DNA from: Nocardia sp.
GTDB lineage: Bacteria; Actinomycetota; Actinomycetes; Mycobacteriales; Mycobacteriaceae
NCBI RefSeq assembly: GCF_025465275.1
Contig: NZ_JAODNK010000064.1
Coordinates: forward strand, 1-64,000
Direction: 5' to 3'
DNA length: 64,000 bases
Made by a program: the position numbers and the translations under genes. The notes beneath the pieces are model-generated. The model did no database searches and had not been told where the DNA came from. It saw only the letters and a program-made list of their open reading frames with translations. Of the stretch, positions 55,772 to 64,000 are shown in pieces. The stretch's first letter is position 1. Every line of letters begins with the position of its first letter.

Positions 55772-57025
55772 TTAGGCCGCGCGGGTATCGGCGAGCCGGT
55801 CGTGGCGTCCGTAACTACGGTCCGGATGGTTCACCCGGGTGATCCGCGCCAGCATCCGCTCGGTCGTGCGGCGACCCCATTTTTCACTGAGCCGGGTCGC
55901 GCCCGGAATGAACCGGCGCGGCACCTCGAGCACACTGTTGACCGCCGCCGTGGCCAGCACCGCACCGGTGAAGACCCGGCTGTTCTCCATTTCCAGGAAG
56001 TCGGAATTGCTCTTGCCCAGCAGTATTCGGCTGTACGACAGCGAGTACAGGGTGAAGGCCCGGCGCAGCGCCCGCGAGCGCAGATCATTGCCGTCGAATC
56101 CGTAGAGCGGGCCGAGCGCCGAGACCAGCGCCTTGGACAGCGTGCGCGAATCCTCGTCGGGCAGGAATTCGTAATCTGCCTGCAGCCACAGCAGTCGCCA
56201 GGTGTCGGTCTCGTCGGCGGGCACGATATCCGCGTCGAGCCCGATCACATAGCCGACGTAGCGCCACAGGTGATAGACGGCGGCCTTCTCCTGCTTGGAG
56301 AACCGCAGGCCGACGGTATTGCAACCCACAATGGTGGCCAGCGAGAACAACATCAGCGTGCCCGCGGTGAGGGACTGGTTGATCGGGTGATCCCAGTTCT
56401 CGTAGTCCCAGTCGTCCCGCCGGGTCATGCCCGCCCGGACCAGTGCGTGCATGAGCCGCACCCGCACGGTGTTCTTGAAGCCGGCCTCGAAGCGGCCCAT
56501 GCCGCCGAGCGCGGTCACATCGACCCACCAGCTCGCGGTCTCGGCCACCCGTCGCGGCGCCATCGCCTCGGCGGCCAGTGCGCCGGTGCCGACCAGCACC
56601 TTGCCCGCACGAGAGGCCAGATAGCCGCCATTGAGCGCGAACATGGACAACGCGAGGTTCGTCGCCCACGGCCCGACGCGACCGCTGACCCGTGCGGCGC
56701 GATCGAGCTTCTCCTGATCGAGCCAGTAGGGCCGGGAATCGATATGGGCGAAGAAGGCTTTCAGCTCGGCGGGTGCGTCGGGGACCGCATCGATGCCGCG
56801 CTCGAGGGCAATCTCGAACATGCGGCGACCCTGCCCGGTCGGGAGGTGGCGGAACATCTCGACCACGGCATCGGCCAGCGGATCACCCAGCTGGGTGAAC
56901 CTGCGGTAGTCCTCGCGCTGCTGCGGCGTGGGCCGGATATCGCCCGGGGCGAGGAACTTGACCCCGATATTGAACGGGAACTCCGAGAAGAAGACCGGGT
57001 CGGCTAGCTGATCGGTACGCGCCAT
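55772..57025 (-). CDS. MpaB-family (DUF2236) oxygenase
   Basis: 417 residues from ATG. The DUF2236/MpaB domain (about 110-370) has SWWVDVTALGGMGRFEAGFK, VRLMHALVRAGM and AVYHLWRYVGYVIGLD, matching the latex-clearing-protein-like family, in which a haem sits among helices. Some members cleave rubber or oxidise fungal metabolites; no activity can be assigned here. The gene diverges from a TetR regulator whose promoter has two palindromes. Confidence 0.83.
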   Translation of the reverse strand: MARTDQLADPVFFSEFPFNIGVKFLAPGDIRPTPQQREDYRRFTQLGDPLADAVVEMFRHLPTGQGRRMFEIALERGIDAVPDAPAELKAFFAHIDSRPYWLDQEKLDRAARVSGRVGPWATNLALSMFALNGGYLASRAGKVLVGTGALAAEAMAPRRVAETASWWVDVTALGGMGRFEAGFKNTVRVRLMHALVRAGMTRRDDWDYENWDHPINQSLTAGTLMLFSLATIVGCNTVGLRFSKQEKAAVYHLWRYVGYVIGLDADIVPADETDTWRLLWLQADYEFLPDEDSRTLSKALVSALGPLYGFDGNDLRSRALRRAFTLYSLSYSRILLGKSNSDFLEMENSRVFTGAVLATAAVNSVLEVPRRFIPGATRLSEKWGRRTTERMLARITRVNHPDRSYGRHDRLADTRAA

Positions 57026-57052
57026 TGCGTGCCCTCCTGATTCGCTTTCACA

Positions 57053-57078
57053 CTTCTGGTGAAGGTCATCACCAGAAG
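57053..57078. promoter_or_regulatory. TetR operator 1 between mpaB-like gene and tetR
   Basis: Perfect inverted repeat with arms CTTCTGGTGA (57053-57062) and TCACCAGAAG (57069-57078), spaced by six bases, in the 110-bp divergent region. Confidence 0.75.
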
Positions 57079-57081
57079 TAG

Positions 57082-57103
57082 TCTGGTGATAGTCTTCACC
57101 AAA
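57082..57103. promoter_or_regulatory. TetR operator 2 between mpaB-like gene and tetR
   Basis: A near-copy of operator 1: TCTGGTGA (57082-57089) and TCACCAAA (57096-57103) with the same six-base spacer, four bases after operator 1, so the two sites lie in tandem. Confidence 0.65.
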
Positions 57104-57135
57104 ATGGGGGCGCTGGCAATGGGCGAGGTAGCGAC

Positions 57136-57801
57136 GTGGAAACAGGCCGAGGGCGATATGCCGGACTCAGCGCCGACGAACGGCAGCAACAGCGCCGGCG
57201 CAAGCTGATCGACGCCGCCGAGGAGGCCATCGGCGAGCAGGGTCTGGCCGGGCTCAAGGTGCGTGCGCTCTGCGCCCGCGCGGGCCTGAACGACCGCTAC
57301 TTCTACGAGAGCTACGCCGACACCGATCAACTGCTGTTCGAGATACTCGACGGACAACTCGCCCAGGTCATGGCCGAGCTGGGCGCGCTGCTCGCCACCA
57401 CGCCGTCCGATACCCGAGTGCGGCTGCGCGCGGTGGTAGAGGCCGCGGTCGCCGCGGTCGCCGACCATCCGGCACGTCGCCGCCTGTTCATCGAGCTCCA
57501 GTCGATCGATGAATTGCGCCGCCGCCGAAGCGAATTCGTCACCTTGATCGCAGCCATCATGCTCGATCAGGCCCGCGAACTGCTCGGCGAATCAGCCGCC
57601 GAAGGCATTCACGCCGAACTCGCCGCCCGCACCGTCTCGCACGGCGGCGTGGAACTGCTCACCGAATGGCTGCGCGGTGACCTCGATATCGACCGTGGTG
57701 TGCTCATCGACTTCCTCGTCGCCATGATCCTGACGGCCTCCGAGATCACCACCACCGTGCGCCGGGAGATGGTCGGCTCGGGAGACGGCTCGCTGAACTG
57801 A
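57136..57801 (+). CDS. TetR-family regulator, probably of the mpaB-like gene
   Basis: 221 residues from GTG (upstream ATGs are out of frame). HTH about 20-65: RRKLIDAAEEAIGEQGLAGL, then VRALCARAGLNDRYFYESYA. The rest is the helical ligand domain. Two operator-like palindromes lie in its own promoter, shared with the MpaB gene, so autorepression and control of that gene are expected. Ligand unknown. Confidence 0.86.
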   Translation: METGRGRYAGLSADERQQQRRRKLIDAAEEAIGEQGLAGLKVRALCARAGLNDRYFYESYADTDQLLFEILDGQLAQVMAELGALLATTPSDTRVRLRAVVEAAVAAVADHPARRRLFIELQSIDELRRRRSEFVTLIAAIMLDQARELLGESAAEGIHAELAARTVSHGGVELLTEWLRGDLDIDRGVLIDFLVAMILTASEITTTVRREMVGSGDGSLN

Positions 57802-57831
57802 CCCTGGACGATTCGGGCCCGGCGTCTCAGG

Positions 57832-58400
57832 ATGAGACCGGAGTATCTCCGAGTCCGAGGAGTTGATCTAGCCGACCAGCAGGTGGATTGGCTGGCGGGC
57901 GGTGTGCGCCGGTCGATCGCGAGCGAGCGCAGCGTGGGTACCGCGGCCGAGTTGTTCCTGGCCCGCGGGTTCGATCGGGTCGGCATGGACGATGTGGCCA
58001 CGGCGGTCGGCTGTTCGCGGGCCACGCTCTACCGTCACTTCCGTGGCAAGGCCGCGCTCATCGATGCCGTCCTGGCGCGCTCCGCGATTGCGGTCGCGGA
58101 CCGGGTCGCGGCGGCCGTGTCCCGCTACGACGGGTCGCGGCGGATTGTCGAGGCCACGCTCGCCTCGATCACCGCCGTACGGTCGGACCCCGCCCTGGCG
58201 CGCTGGTTCGCCGACCGGACCGGCGGCAGCAACGAAGTCTTCGCCTCCTCAACGGAATTGGGCCGTATCGCGACCATGCTGACCGGTATAACGCCCGATG
58301 ATGAAGCGGCGCAATGGATTGTGCGGTGCTGTCACTGCTGTGCTGGCCGCTGCCCGATGCCGCGAGCGAGCGGCGCATGGTGGAGCGGTTCGTGAGCTAG
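57832..58400 (+). pseudogene. TetR-family regulator with frameshifted C-terminus
   Basis: Annotated frame encodes 187 residues with a normal HTH (ERSVGTAAELFLARGFDRVG, VATAVGCSRATLYRHFRGKA) and helical domain up to AAQWIVR. After 58326 the frame turns cysteine-rich and ends WWSGS, unlike a TetR end, while another frame continues sensibly as VLSLLCWPLPDAASERRMVE and stops at 58398-58400. Adding one G in the G run near 58326 joins them. So a one-base deletion (or sequencing error) altered the last 25 residues; the DNA-binding part is whole. Confidence 0.65.
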
Positions 58401-59068
58401 ATCAGCGGTTCGTCGGGATCGAGGACCAGCCCGCGTGATTGGGCGGTGGAGGAGAGCGCCCCCCAGGCGAACGAGGTCAATTGTTCGGCGAGTTCCCTAC
58501 TGGTGATCACCGGTTCGTTGAGCCAGCGCAGCACGCCGAGCCCGATCGCGCCCAGTAGCGCGTCCACCACGAACTGGGTGTGCTCGCCGTCCGCGCCGCG
58601 CAGCCGCAGAATGCCGGAGAAGAAGTCGGCGACCGCATCCGACAGCGGACGGCCGTCCTCGAGCAGCTGTGCCGCGCCGTAGGCGGCGACCACATGTGAG
58701 CTCACAATGAAGCGAAAGAGGTTGGGGCGCTCGGAAACCAGGTCGATATAGGCCGCCAGCGCGGTGCCGATGGCCTCGCGCGCCGAGGCGGCCGGATCGA
58801 AAAGCGGTGTCACGCGTTCGACGATGAGCTGCTGCACGCGGCCGCTGACCGCGGCCAGTAGTTCGACCTTGTCGCCGAAGAAGCGATACAGCTTGGGGCG
58901 CGGTATACCAGCGGTTTTCACGACATCGTCGATGGACAGATCGGGTCCGTGCGCATCGATGGCGCGAATGGTGGCCTCGATGAGTTCGGCGCGCACCAGG
59001 GCGCGATGCGAGTGCCAGCGGTCGTGCCTGGCATCACCCTTCAGATCGGCGGGCGGGTGGGAGGCCAT
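58397..59068 (-). CDS. TetR-family regulator of the di-iron/monooxygenase operon
   Basis: 223 residues. HTH about 25-70: ELIEATIRAIDAHGPDLSID, DVVKTAGIPRPKLYRFFGDK. Ends overlap the restored end of the convergent tetR. It diverges from the operon starting at 59194, with a palindrome between, so it is the probable repressor of that operon. Confidence 0.86.
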   Translation of the reverse strand: MASHPPADLKGDARHDRWHSHRALVRAELIEATIRAIDAHGPDLSIDDVVKTAGIPRPKLYRFFGDKVELLAAVSGRVQQLIVERVTPLFDPAASAREAIGTALAAYIDLVSERPNLFRFIVSSHVVAAYGAAQLLEDGRPLSDAVADFFSGILRLRGADGEHTQFVVDALLGAIGLGVLRWLNEPVITSRELAEQLTSFAWGALSSTAQSRGLVLDPDEPLI

Positions 59069-59147
59069 GTCGCAGATTGTAATTCGATCCGTTACGGCGC
59101 ACCCCTTGCATTGCTGTCTGGGACAATCCTACACTGGCTTCATATCG

Positions 59148-59174
59148 AACACGTAGTACTAGGTACTCAGTGTT
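59148..59174. promoter_or_regulatory. TetR operator upstream of the 59-64 kb operon
   Basis: A 27-bp palindrome: AACACGTAGTAC (59148-59159), centre TAG, GTACTCAGTGTT (59163-59174); ten of twelve arm positions pair. It ends 19 bp before the ATG at 59194, where a repressor would block transcription. Confidence 0.7.
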
Positions 59175-59193
59175 GCACCAAGGACGGTCAAAG

Positions 59194-60054
59194 ATGACAA
59201 GTGCGCCTCCCGCAACCACCTACCCCAAGGCTCGGCGGATCAGTTTCCGCTTCGACCAACACAATTCGAACGACAGGTACTTCGTCGACGGCGATATGGT
59301 CTTCAGCCACTTCGTCGCCGGACTCTCCGGCGGTTTCCCGCCGGGCGAGGAATCCTTCATCCGCTCGGTCCGCCGCGTGGCCGAGTTCGTCACCGATCCG
59401 GTGCTGAAGAAGCGTGTCGCCGGCTTCATCGGCCAGGAGGCCATGCACGGCCAGGAGCACCGCCAGCTCAACGGCAAACTCGTCGAAATGGGTTATCCCA
59501 TCGAGTGGATCGACACCGACGAGGCCAAGGAGCGCATGCTCCGGATCGAGGAGCGGCTGGCTCCGCTGGTCCACCTGGCCTCGACGGCGGCCGCCGAACA
59601 CTACACCGCGGTCCTGGCGCAGCGGGTGCTCTCCAGTGATGAGATCCAGAACATTCCGGCCTCGCCCGAGTTCTGGCATCTGCTGAATTGGCATGCGCTG
59701 GAAGAACTCGAGCACAAATCGGTGGCCTTCGACGTCTTCCGGGCGGTCGGCGGCTCCGAGCGCACCCGCATCGGCGTGATGGCCGGCCTGTTCGCCTTCA
59801 CGCTGCCCTTCACCTTCGGGACCCTGGCGATTTCGCTGGCTCGGGACCCGGTGGCGCGGCGGCAGCCCGTGCGCATCGCGCAGGAGGCGTACAGCCTGTT
59901 CCGCGGGCCCATCTTCCGCGGGCTGATGGCGGAGCTGGCCCAGTATCTGCGTCCCGGTTTCCATCCCGACGATATCGACACCACGGTGCTGCTCGAGGCT
60001 TGGCAGCAAAGGCTTTTCGGCGAAGACGGCGTACTCGTCGATCACCTGAAGTAA
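59194..60054 (+). CDS. predicted metal-dependent hydrolase (PF10118 type), copy 1
   Basis: 286 residues from the ATG at 59194. Repeated E-x-x-H patterns are typical of ferritin-like di-metal proteins: GEESF (51-55), GQEAMHGQEH (80-89), AEHYT (134-138) and ALEELEHKSV (168-177). A hydrophobic hairpin (about 190-215, MAGLFAFTLPFTFGTLAI) suggests membrane attachment. Although listed as a hydrolase family, ligands resemble di-iron oxygenases. A paralog follows 30 bp later; both lead an operon with a monooxygenase, SDR and reductase. Confidence 0.82.
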   Translation: MTSAPPATTYPKARRISFRFDQHNSNDRYFVDGDMVFSHFVAGLSGGFPPGEESFIRSVRRVAEFVTDPVLKKRVAGFIGQEAMHGQEHRQLNGKLVEMGYPIEWIDTDEAKERMLRIEERLAPLVHLASTAAAEHYTAVLAQRVLSSDEIQNIPASPEFWHLLNWHALEELEHKSVAFDVFRAVGGSERTRIGVMAGLFAFTLPFTFGTLAISLARDPVARRQPVRIAQEAYSLFRGPIFRGLMAELAQYLRPGFHPDDIDTTVLLEAWQQRLFGEDGVLVDHLK

Positions 60055-60084
60055 CCCACAACTCCATCGAGAAAGGACCGACCA

Positions 60085-60963
60085 ATGACGATCGGTCAGG
60101 ACACCAAGTCCCTCACCCCCTATCCCAAGGTCCGGCGCATGCGATTCCGGTTCGGCCAGCCCGAACCGATGGCGCACCAGTTCGTCCAGGACGACATTCC
60201 GCTGACCCACCTCATTGCCGTGCTGTCGGGCGCGTTCCCGCCGGGCGAGGAATCCTTTATTCGCTCGGTGCGCAAATTCTCCGGTGAGATCACCGATCCG
60301 GTGCTCAAGAAGCGCGTGGCCGGCTTCATCGGCCAGGAGGCGGTGCACGGCCAGCAGCATCGCGTGCTGAACGATCAGTTGATCGAGATGGGTTTCCCCA
60401 TCGTGCGGGTCTTCACCTTCGAGCCGGGCGCGCTGCGGGAACGGGCGTTGGTCAGGATCGAGAATCTGGTGCCACGGCACGCCCATCTGGCCTTCACCGC
60501 GCTGGCCGAGCATTACACCGCGACACTGGCGGCCCGGGTGCTGGGGGAAGAGGCGATCCAGACCATTCCCGGTGATCCCGAAGTCTGGAATCTGTTGAAC
60601 TGGCATGCCTTCGAGGAACTCGAGCACAAGTCGGTCGCCTTCGATGTCTATCGCGCAACCGGCGGCTCGGAGGCGATGCGCATCGGACTCATGGCAGGCA
60701 GCTACGCGCTCACCATTCCGGTGGTCGGGCTCGGGGTGGCCGTCTCGATTCTCAGTGATCCGCGCAGCTGGCGGCCGATCAAGGTGGCGCGGCAAACGGT
60801 TCGGCTGGCTCGGGGACCGATCGTCAAGGGGCTCTTGAAGGAAATGCGGCCGTACATGCGGCCGGGCTTCCACCCCGACGATATCGATACCACGGAACTG
60901 CTCGAGCGCTGGCGAACCGAACTGTTCGGTGCCCAGGGCGAACTTGTCGATCGCATCGGCTGA
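60085..60963 (+). CDS. predicted metal-dependent hydrolase (PF10118 type), copy 2
   Basis: 292 residues, clearly paralogous to copy 1 along its length (PPGEESFIRSVR, LKKRVAGFIGQEAVHGQQHR, FEELEHKSVAFDVYRA, PGFHPDDIDTTELLE). All the putative metal ligands are kept. Divergence is moderate, so the two may form a heterodimer or act on different substrates. Next gene starts 28 bp on. Confidence 0.82.
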   Translation: MTIGQDTKSLTPYPKVRRMRFRFGQPEPMAHQFVQDDIPLTHLIAVLSGAFPPGEESFIRSVRKFSGEITDPVLKKRVAGFIGQEAVHGQQHRVLNDQLIEMGFPIVRVFTFEPGALRERALVRIENLVPRHAHLAFTALAEHYTATLAARVLGEEAIQTIPGDPEVWNLLNWHAFEELEHKSVAFDVYRATGGSEAMRIGLMAGSYALTIPVVGLGVAVSILSDPRSWRPIKVARQTVRLARGPIVKGLLKEMRPYMRPGFHPDDIDTTELLERWRTELFGAQGELVDRIG

Positions 60964-60991
60964 GCCGGGCAGACGGACGCGAGGAAAAAGT

Positions 60992-62563
60992 ATGAGCGGC
61001 ATCGACTTCGGTGAGAGTGCGCCGGACGCTGCCCGCCCCGACCACGAGGTCATCGTGGTCGGGGCGGGGTTCGGCGGTATCGGCACCGGTATCGCCCTGC
61101 AGCGCAAGGGCATTCACGACTTCATCATCGTGGACAAGTGGGATCGGGTGGGCGGCACCTGGCATGCCAATACCTATCCCGGTGTGGCGGTGGACATTCC
61201 CTCGTTCATTTACAGCTTCTCCTATGAACAGCGTGGCGACTGGTCGCGGATCTTCGCGCCCGGCACCGAACTTCGCGACTATGCCGAGGGCATGGTCGAC
61301 AAGTACGGACTGCGCGGAAAACTGCGATTGAGCACCACCATCGTGGCGGCCGATTTCGACGATGACAGCAGCCTGTGGCGATTGACCACCGACGGCGGGC
61401 AGCAGCTCACCGCGCGGCATGTGGTGCTGGCCATCGGCGGGCTCGAACGGCCGAAGCTGCCGGATATCGAGGGGGTGAACGATTTCGGCGGCACGCTGGT
61501 GCACACCGCCATGTGGGACCACGATGTGGAGCTGCGCGGTAAGCGGGTCGCCGTGATCGGCACCGGCGCAACGGCACTGCAGTTGATCCCGGCGATCGTG
61601 GACCAGACCGAACATCTGACCGTCTTCCAGCGGACGCCGATCTGGGTGTTCCCGAAGAGCGATTCCGAGGTCGGCTGGCTCGGCCGGCAGGTACTGGGGC
61701 GCAGGCGAATTCGCTCGGCACTGCGGGCTGTCGGCAATATCGGCACCGAAGTGGCCATGAGCGGCATGGTGGCCGGGCCGACCTGGCTCACTGATAGCAG
61801 TCGGCGGTTGGCGGAAGTGCCTATCCGCCAATGGATGCGGCGGCAGGTCACCGACCCGGTGCTCCGGGAGAAGCTCATGCCGAAGTACGGACTCGGCTGC
61901 AAGCGGCCCTCCATGTCCAACGATTATCTGAAGACGTTCAATCGCGAGGACGTCAGCCTGGTCACCGATTCCATCGAGCGCATAACCGAACACGGTGTGA
62001 TCACCGCGGACGGGACCGAGCACGAGATCGATGTGCTCATCTGCGCCACCGGATTCAAACTCTGGGAGAAGGGCGCGGTGCCGCCGTTCCCCATGCGCGG
62101 GCGTCGCGGCATCGACCTGGAGAGTTTCTGGGATGAGCACCGCTACCAGTCCTATCAGGGTGTTTCGGTTCCGGGATTCCCGAATGCCTTCACCATTACC
62201 GGTCCGTACGGGTTCGTGCTCGGCTCGTACATCTGGATGATCGAGGCCACCGCCGCACATCTGAGCCGGGCCATTGCCGAGTCGAAACGGCGCGGCGCCA
62301 CCGAGATCGAGATCCGGCAGGAGGTGCACGACGAGTACTTCGCGAAATGCCTGCGCAGGCAGGAGAAGAACTTCCTGTTCACCCCGACCTGTGCGGGTTC
62401 CAATACCTACTACATCGATGATCACGGCGATTCCCCGTTCCGCCCGTCCACACATGGCGAGATGTACTGGCAGAACCGGCATTTCGATCTCGATGTGTAC
62501 CGCTACACCGTGGGCGCACCCGTCCGTTCGGCGAGTGTCGTGCTGTCCGAGGAGGCGTCGTGA
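60992..62563 (+). CDS. Baeyer-Villiger-type flavin monooxygenase
   Basis: 523 residues from the ATG at 60992. FAD motif VIVVGAGFGGIGTGIAL (about 20-36), GGTWHANTYPGVAVDIPSFI, fingerprint FGGTLVHTAMWD, NADPH motif VIGTGATALQ. Third Baeyer-Villiger-type enzyme of the window. Four bases overlap with the SDR gene start (GTGA), so the products are co-translated. Likely reaction is a ketone to ester or lactone; substrate unknown. Confidence 0.89.
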   Translation: MSGIDFGESAPDAARPDHEVIVVGAGFGGIGTGIALQRKGIHDFIIVDKWDRVGGTWHANTYPGVAVDIPSFIYSFSYEQRGDWSRIFAPGTELRDYAEGMVDKYGLRGKLRLSTTIVAADFDDDSSLWRLTTDGGQQLTARHVVLAIGGLERPKLPDIEGVNDFGGTLVHTAMWDHDVELRGKRVAVIGTGATALQLIPAIVDQTEHLTVFQRTPIWVFPKSDSEVGWLGRQVLGRRRIRSALRAVGNIGTEVAMSGMVAGPTWLTDSSRRLAEVPIRQWMRRQVTDPVLREKLMPKYGLGCKRPSMSNDYLKTFNREDVSLVTDSIERITEHGVITADGTEHEIDVLICATGFKLWEKGAVPPFPMRGRRGIDLESFWDEHRYQSYQGVSVPGFPNAFTITGPYGFVLGSYIWMIEATAAHLSRAIAESKRRGATEIEIRQEVHDEYFAKCLRRQEKNFLFTPTCAGSNTYYIDDHGDSPFRPSTHGEMYWQNRHFDLDVYRYTVGAPVRSASVVLSEEAS

Positions 62564-63498
62564 AAATCAACAGTATCGATCCCCGGCTGGTGGTGGTCAC
62601 CGGTGCGGGCAGCGGGATCGGCCGCGCGGTCGCCCTGCGGTTCGCGCGTGGGGGAGCGCAGGTCGTCGTCTCCGATATCGACAAGGATGCGGCGCTGGCC
62701 ACGGTCGCACTCATTCAGGCGCAGGGGCAGCGGGCCGTGGCCATGCAGTTGGATGTCACCGATCCGTCGGCGTGGGGCGCCTTCGCCCGGGACGTGCACG
62801 CCGACCACGGTGTGCCGGATGTGCTGGTCAATAATGCCGGAATCCTGGTCAGCGGAGCCTTTTTGGATCTGGAGCCGGAGGATTGGGAGAAGCAGCTCGG
62901 CGTCAATCTGCTGGGTGTCGTCTACGGCTGCCGGGCCTTCGGGCGGCTGATGATCGATGAGGGCAAGCGCGGGCACATTGTCAATATCGCGTCGGCAGCC
63001 GCCTTCACACCGACACCGGTGATGTCGGCCTACTCGGTGTCGAAGGCCGGGGTGAAGATGCTCACCGAATGCCTGCGGCTCGAACTCGCACCGAAAGGCG
63101 TTGGGGTGAGCGCGATTTGCCCCGGCGTGATCAATACCAATATCGGAGACCACGCCACTGCCGTCGGCGTCGATCCGGCGCTGGTGGAGCGCGGTAAGGA
63201 GATTGCCCGGCAGGTGCAGGACATCGCTGCCCGGCTGCCGTTCTCGCCACTGAGCCCGGATCTGGTGGCGCGGGCCGTGGTGCGCGCGGTGAACTACGAC
63301 CTGGCGGTGGTGCCGGTACGGGCCGAGGCGTGGCTCGGATACTTCATGCTGCGCATCGCACCCGGTATCAATCGCCGTATCACCCAGCCGATTTCGATGG
63401 AGCGCATCGAATCGGCGGGCGCCTGGCTGCTGAATCAGTTCGGAATCGACGCTCCCCAGGAGGTCGCCGCCGCCAGCAGCAAGGGCGCCCGGGTATGA
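62560..63498 (+). CDS. short-chain dehydrogenase/reductase
   Basis: 312 residues from the GTG overlapping the monooxygenase stop. Classical SDR: TGAGSGIGRAVAL (about 12-24), DVTDPSAW, NNAGI, catalytic S in NIASAAAF and Y-x-x-x-K in AYSVSKAG. It has a C-terminal extension of about 60 residues beyond a normal SDR (ending SKGARV), seen in SadH-like and related proteins. It may oxidise the alcohol partner of the ketone used by the monooxygenase. Its stop overlaps the reductase start (ATGA). Confidence 0.87.
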   Translation: MKINSIDPRLVVVTGAGSGIGRAVALRFARGGAQVVVSDIDKDAALATVALIQAQGQRAVAMQLDVTDPSAWGAFARDVHADHGVPDVLVNNAGILVSGAFLDLEPEDWEKQLGVNLLGVVYGCRAFGRLMIDEGKRGHIVNIASAAAFTPTPVMSAYSVSKAGVKMLTECLRLELAPKGVGVSAICPGVINTNIGDHATAVGVDPALVERGKEIARQVQDIAARLPFSPLSPDLVARAVVRAVNYDLAVVPVRAEAWLGYFMLRIAPGINRRITQPISMERIESAGAWLLNQFGIDAPQEVAAASSKGARV

Positions 63499-64000
63499 AC
63501 GCACGCGCACACCAGATCAAGGTGCGCGAAGTCATCAGCGAGACCGCCGACGCGGTCTCGCTGGTCTTCGATATTCCCGAGGATCTGGGACGTCGATTCG
63601 CCTACTCGCCAGGGCAATTCCTGACGCTGCAGGTGCCGAGCGAGCGCACCGGTTCGGTGGCGCGCTGTTATTCGCTCTCCAGCAGTCCGCACTGTGACGA
63701 CCATCCGGCCGTGACCGTAAAACGCACGGCCGACGGGTACGCCTCGAACTGGCTGTGCGACAACATTGCCGCCGGATCCCTACTCACCGTGCTGGAGCCG
63801 GCGGGGAACTTCGTGCCGCGCAGCTGGAATCGGGATCTGCTGCTGTGTGCGGCGGGCAGCGGGATCACCCCGATCATGTCGATTCTCAAATCGGCGCTCA
63901 CCGTCGGACGGTCGAAAGTGGTGGTGCTGTACGCGAATCGCGATCGGCAGTCGATCATTTTCGCCAGGCAGCTCCAGCAGCTGGCGCAGCGGTATCCGCG
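63495..64000 (+). CDS. kshB: KshB-type ferredoxin reductase (partial)
   Basis: 168 residues before the right edge; the [2Fe-2S] domain is not reached. FAD-binding RCYSLSSSPHCDDHPAVTVK and the NAD-binding GSGITPIMSILKSAL are clear. The segment TADGYASNWLCDN is typical of KshB (HmpA), the reductase of 3-ketosteroid 9-alpha-hydroxylase, which passes NADH electrons to the oxygenase KshA. KshA is not in the window, so the partner may be one of the di-iron-like proteins at 59-61 kb, or KshA beyond the edge. The symbol is provisional. Confidence 0.8.
   Translation, partial: MNARAHQIKVREVISETADAVSLVFDIPEDLGRRFAYSPGQFLTLQVPSERTGSVARCYSLSSSPHCDDHPAVTVKRTADGYASNWLCDNIAAGSLLTVLEPAGNFVPRSWNRDLLLCAAGSGITPIMSILKSALTVGRSKVVVLYANRDRQSIIFARQLQQLAQRYP

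Noticed and set aside
59188..61113. 641- and 552-residue minus-strand frames across the di-iron-like and monooxygenase genes
   Set aside because: Histidine- and arginine-rich shadows of genes on the plus strand, with no recognisable domain.
1..64000. tRNA, rRNA, CRISPR array, riboswitch, phage or secretion-system genes
   Set aside because: None could be supported from the sequence.

Overview
The window is 64 kb of very GC-rich DNA (most third codon positions are G or C) from a mycolic-acid-forming actinomycete, most likely Nocardia or a close relative. The inference rests on the gene set: a complete mce operon, Lsr2, KasA/B-type and FadD32-type mycolate genes, an acyl-ACP desaturase of the DesA type, an Rv3235-family protein, ChoD- and KshB-type steroid enzymes, several Baeyer-Villiger-type monooxygenases, an F420-type oxidoreductase and two secretory-lipase-family esterases. 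No rRNA, tRNA, CRISPR array, intact insertion sequence or phage gene was seen.

Layout. 1-3.5 kb: two proline-rich cell-surface proteins, a VIT-family transporter, a decayed MmpL fragment, a ChaA-type antiporter and a small SnoaL-like protein. 3.8-12.8 kb: the mce operon (yrbEA-yrbEB-mceA to mceF-mam), almost every junction overlapping; the exception is mceD/mceE, split by about 380 bp that ends in a palindromic repeat whose second copy lies just past the operon. 13-22.9 kb: a GMC oxidoreductase, YdcF, lipase, LLM-class oxidoreductase, SnoaL-like protein, an AraC regulator divergent from a monooxygenase, a secreted protein and an Rv3235-family protein. 23-29 kb: Lsr2, a 1166-residue SARP/ATPase regulator and a WGR-domain beta-propeller protein. 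28.9-35.7 kb: a glycerol locus (glpK, glpD, glpF on minus; an IclR regulator and a second glpK on plus) around a palindromic operator.

36.5-41.8 kb: a mycolate-type lipid locus (Ddn-like protein, desaturase divergent from a beta-ketoacyl synthase and a fatty acyl-AMP ligase). 42-50.5 kb: DUF5995 protein, PAS-GGDEF diguanylate cyclase, methyltransferase, crotonase, FMN reductase, second lipase, YeiH exporter with a tiny membrane protein upstream, AraC regulator. 50.5-64 kb: steroid/cyclic-ketone type redox genes: a monooxygenase, a choD-like cholesterol oxidase interrupted by one in-frame TAG, a 17-residue leader-like ORF before an alpha/beta hydrolase, a nitronate monooxygenase, an MpaB-family oxygenase, three TetR regulators (one frameshifted), and a tightly spaced operon of two di-iron-like paralogs, a monooxygenase, an SDR and a KshB-type reductase running off the right edge.

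The strongest observations are the mceE 5' disruption with a dispersed palindromic repeat, the single-codon interruption of choD, the leader ORF with a near-perfect ribosome-binding site, and palindromic operators at two TetR promoters. All family names are from memory of protein families; no database search was run.
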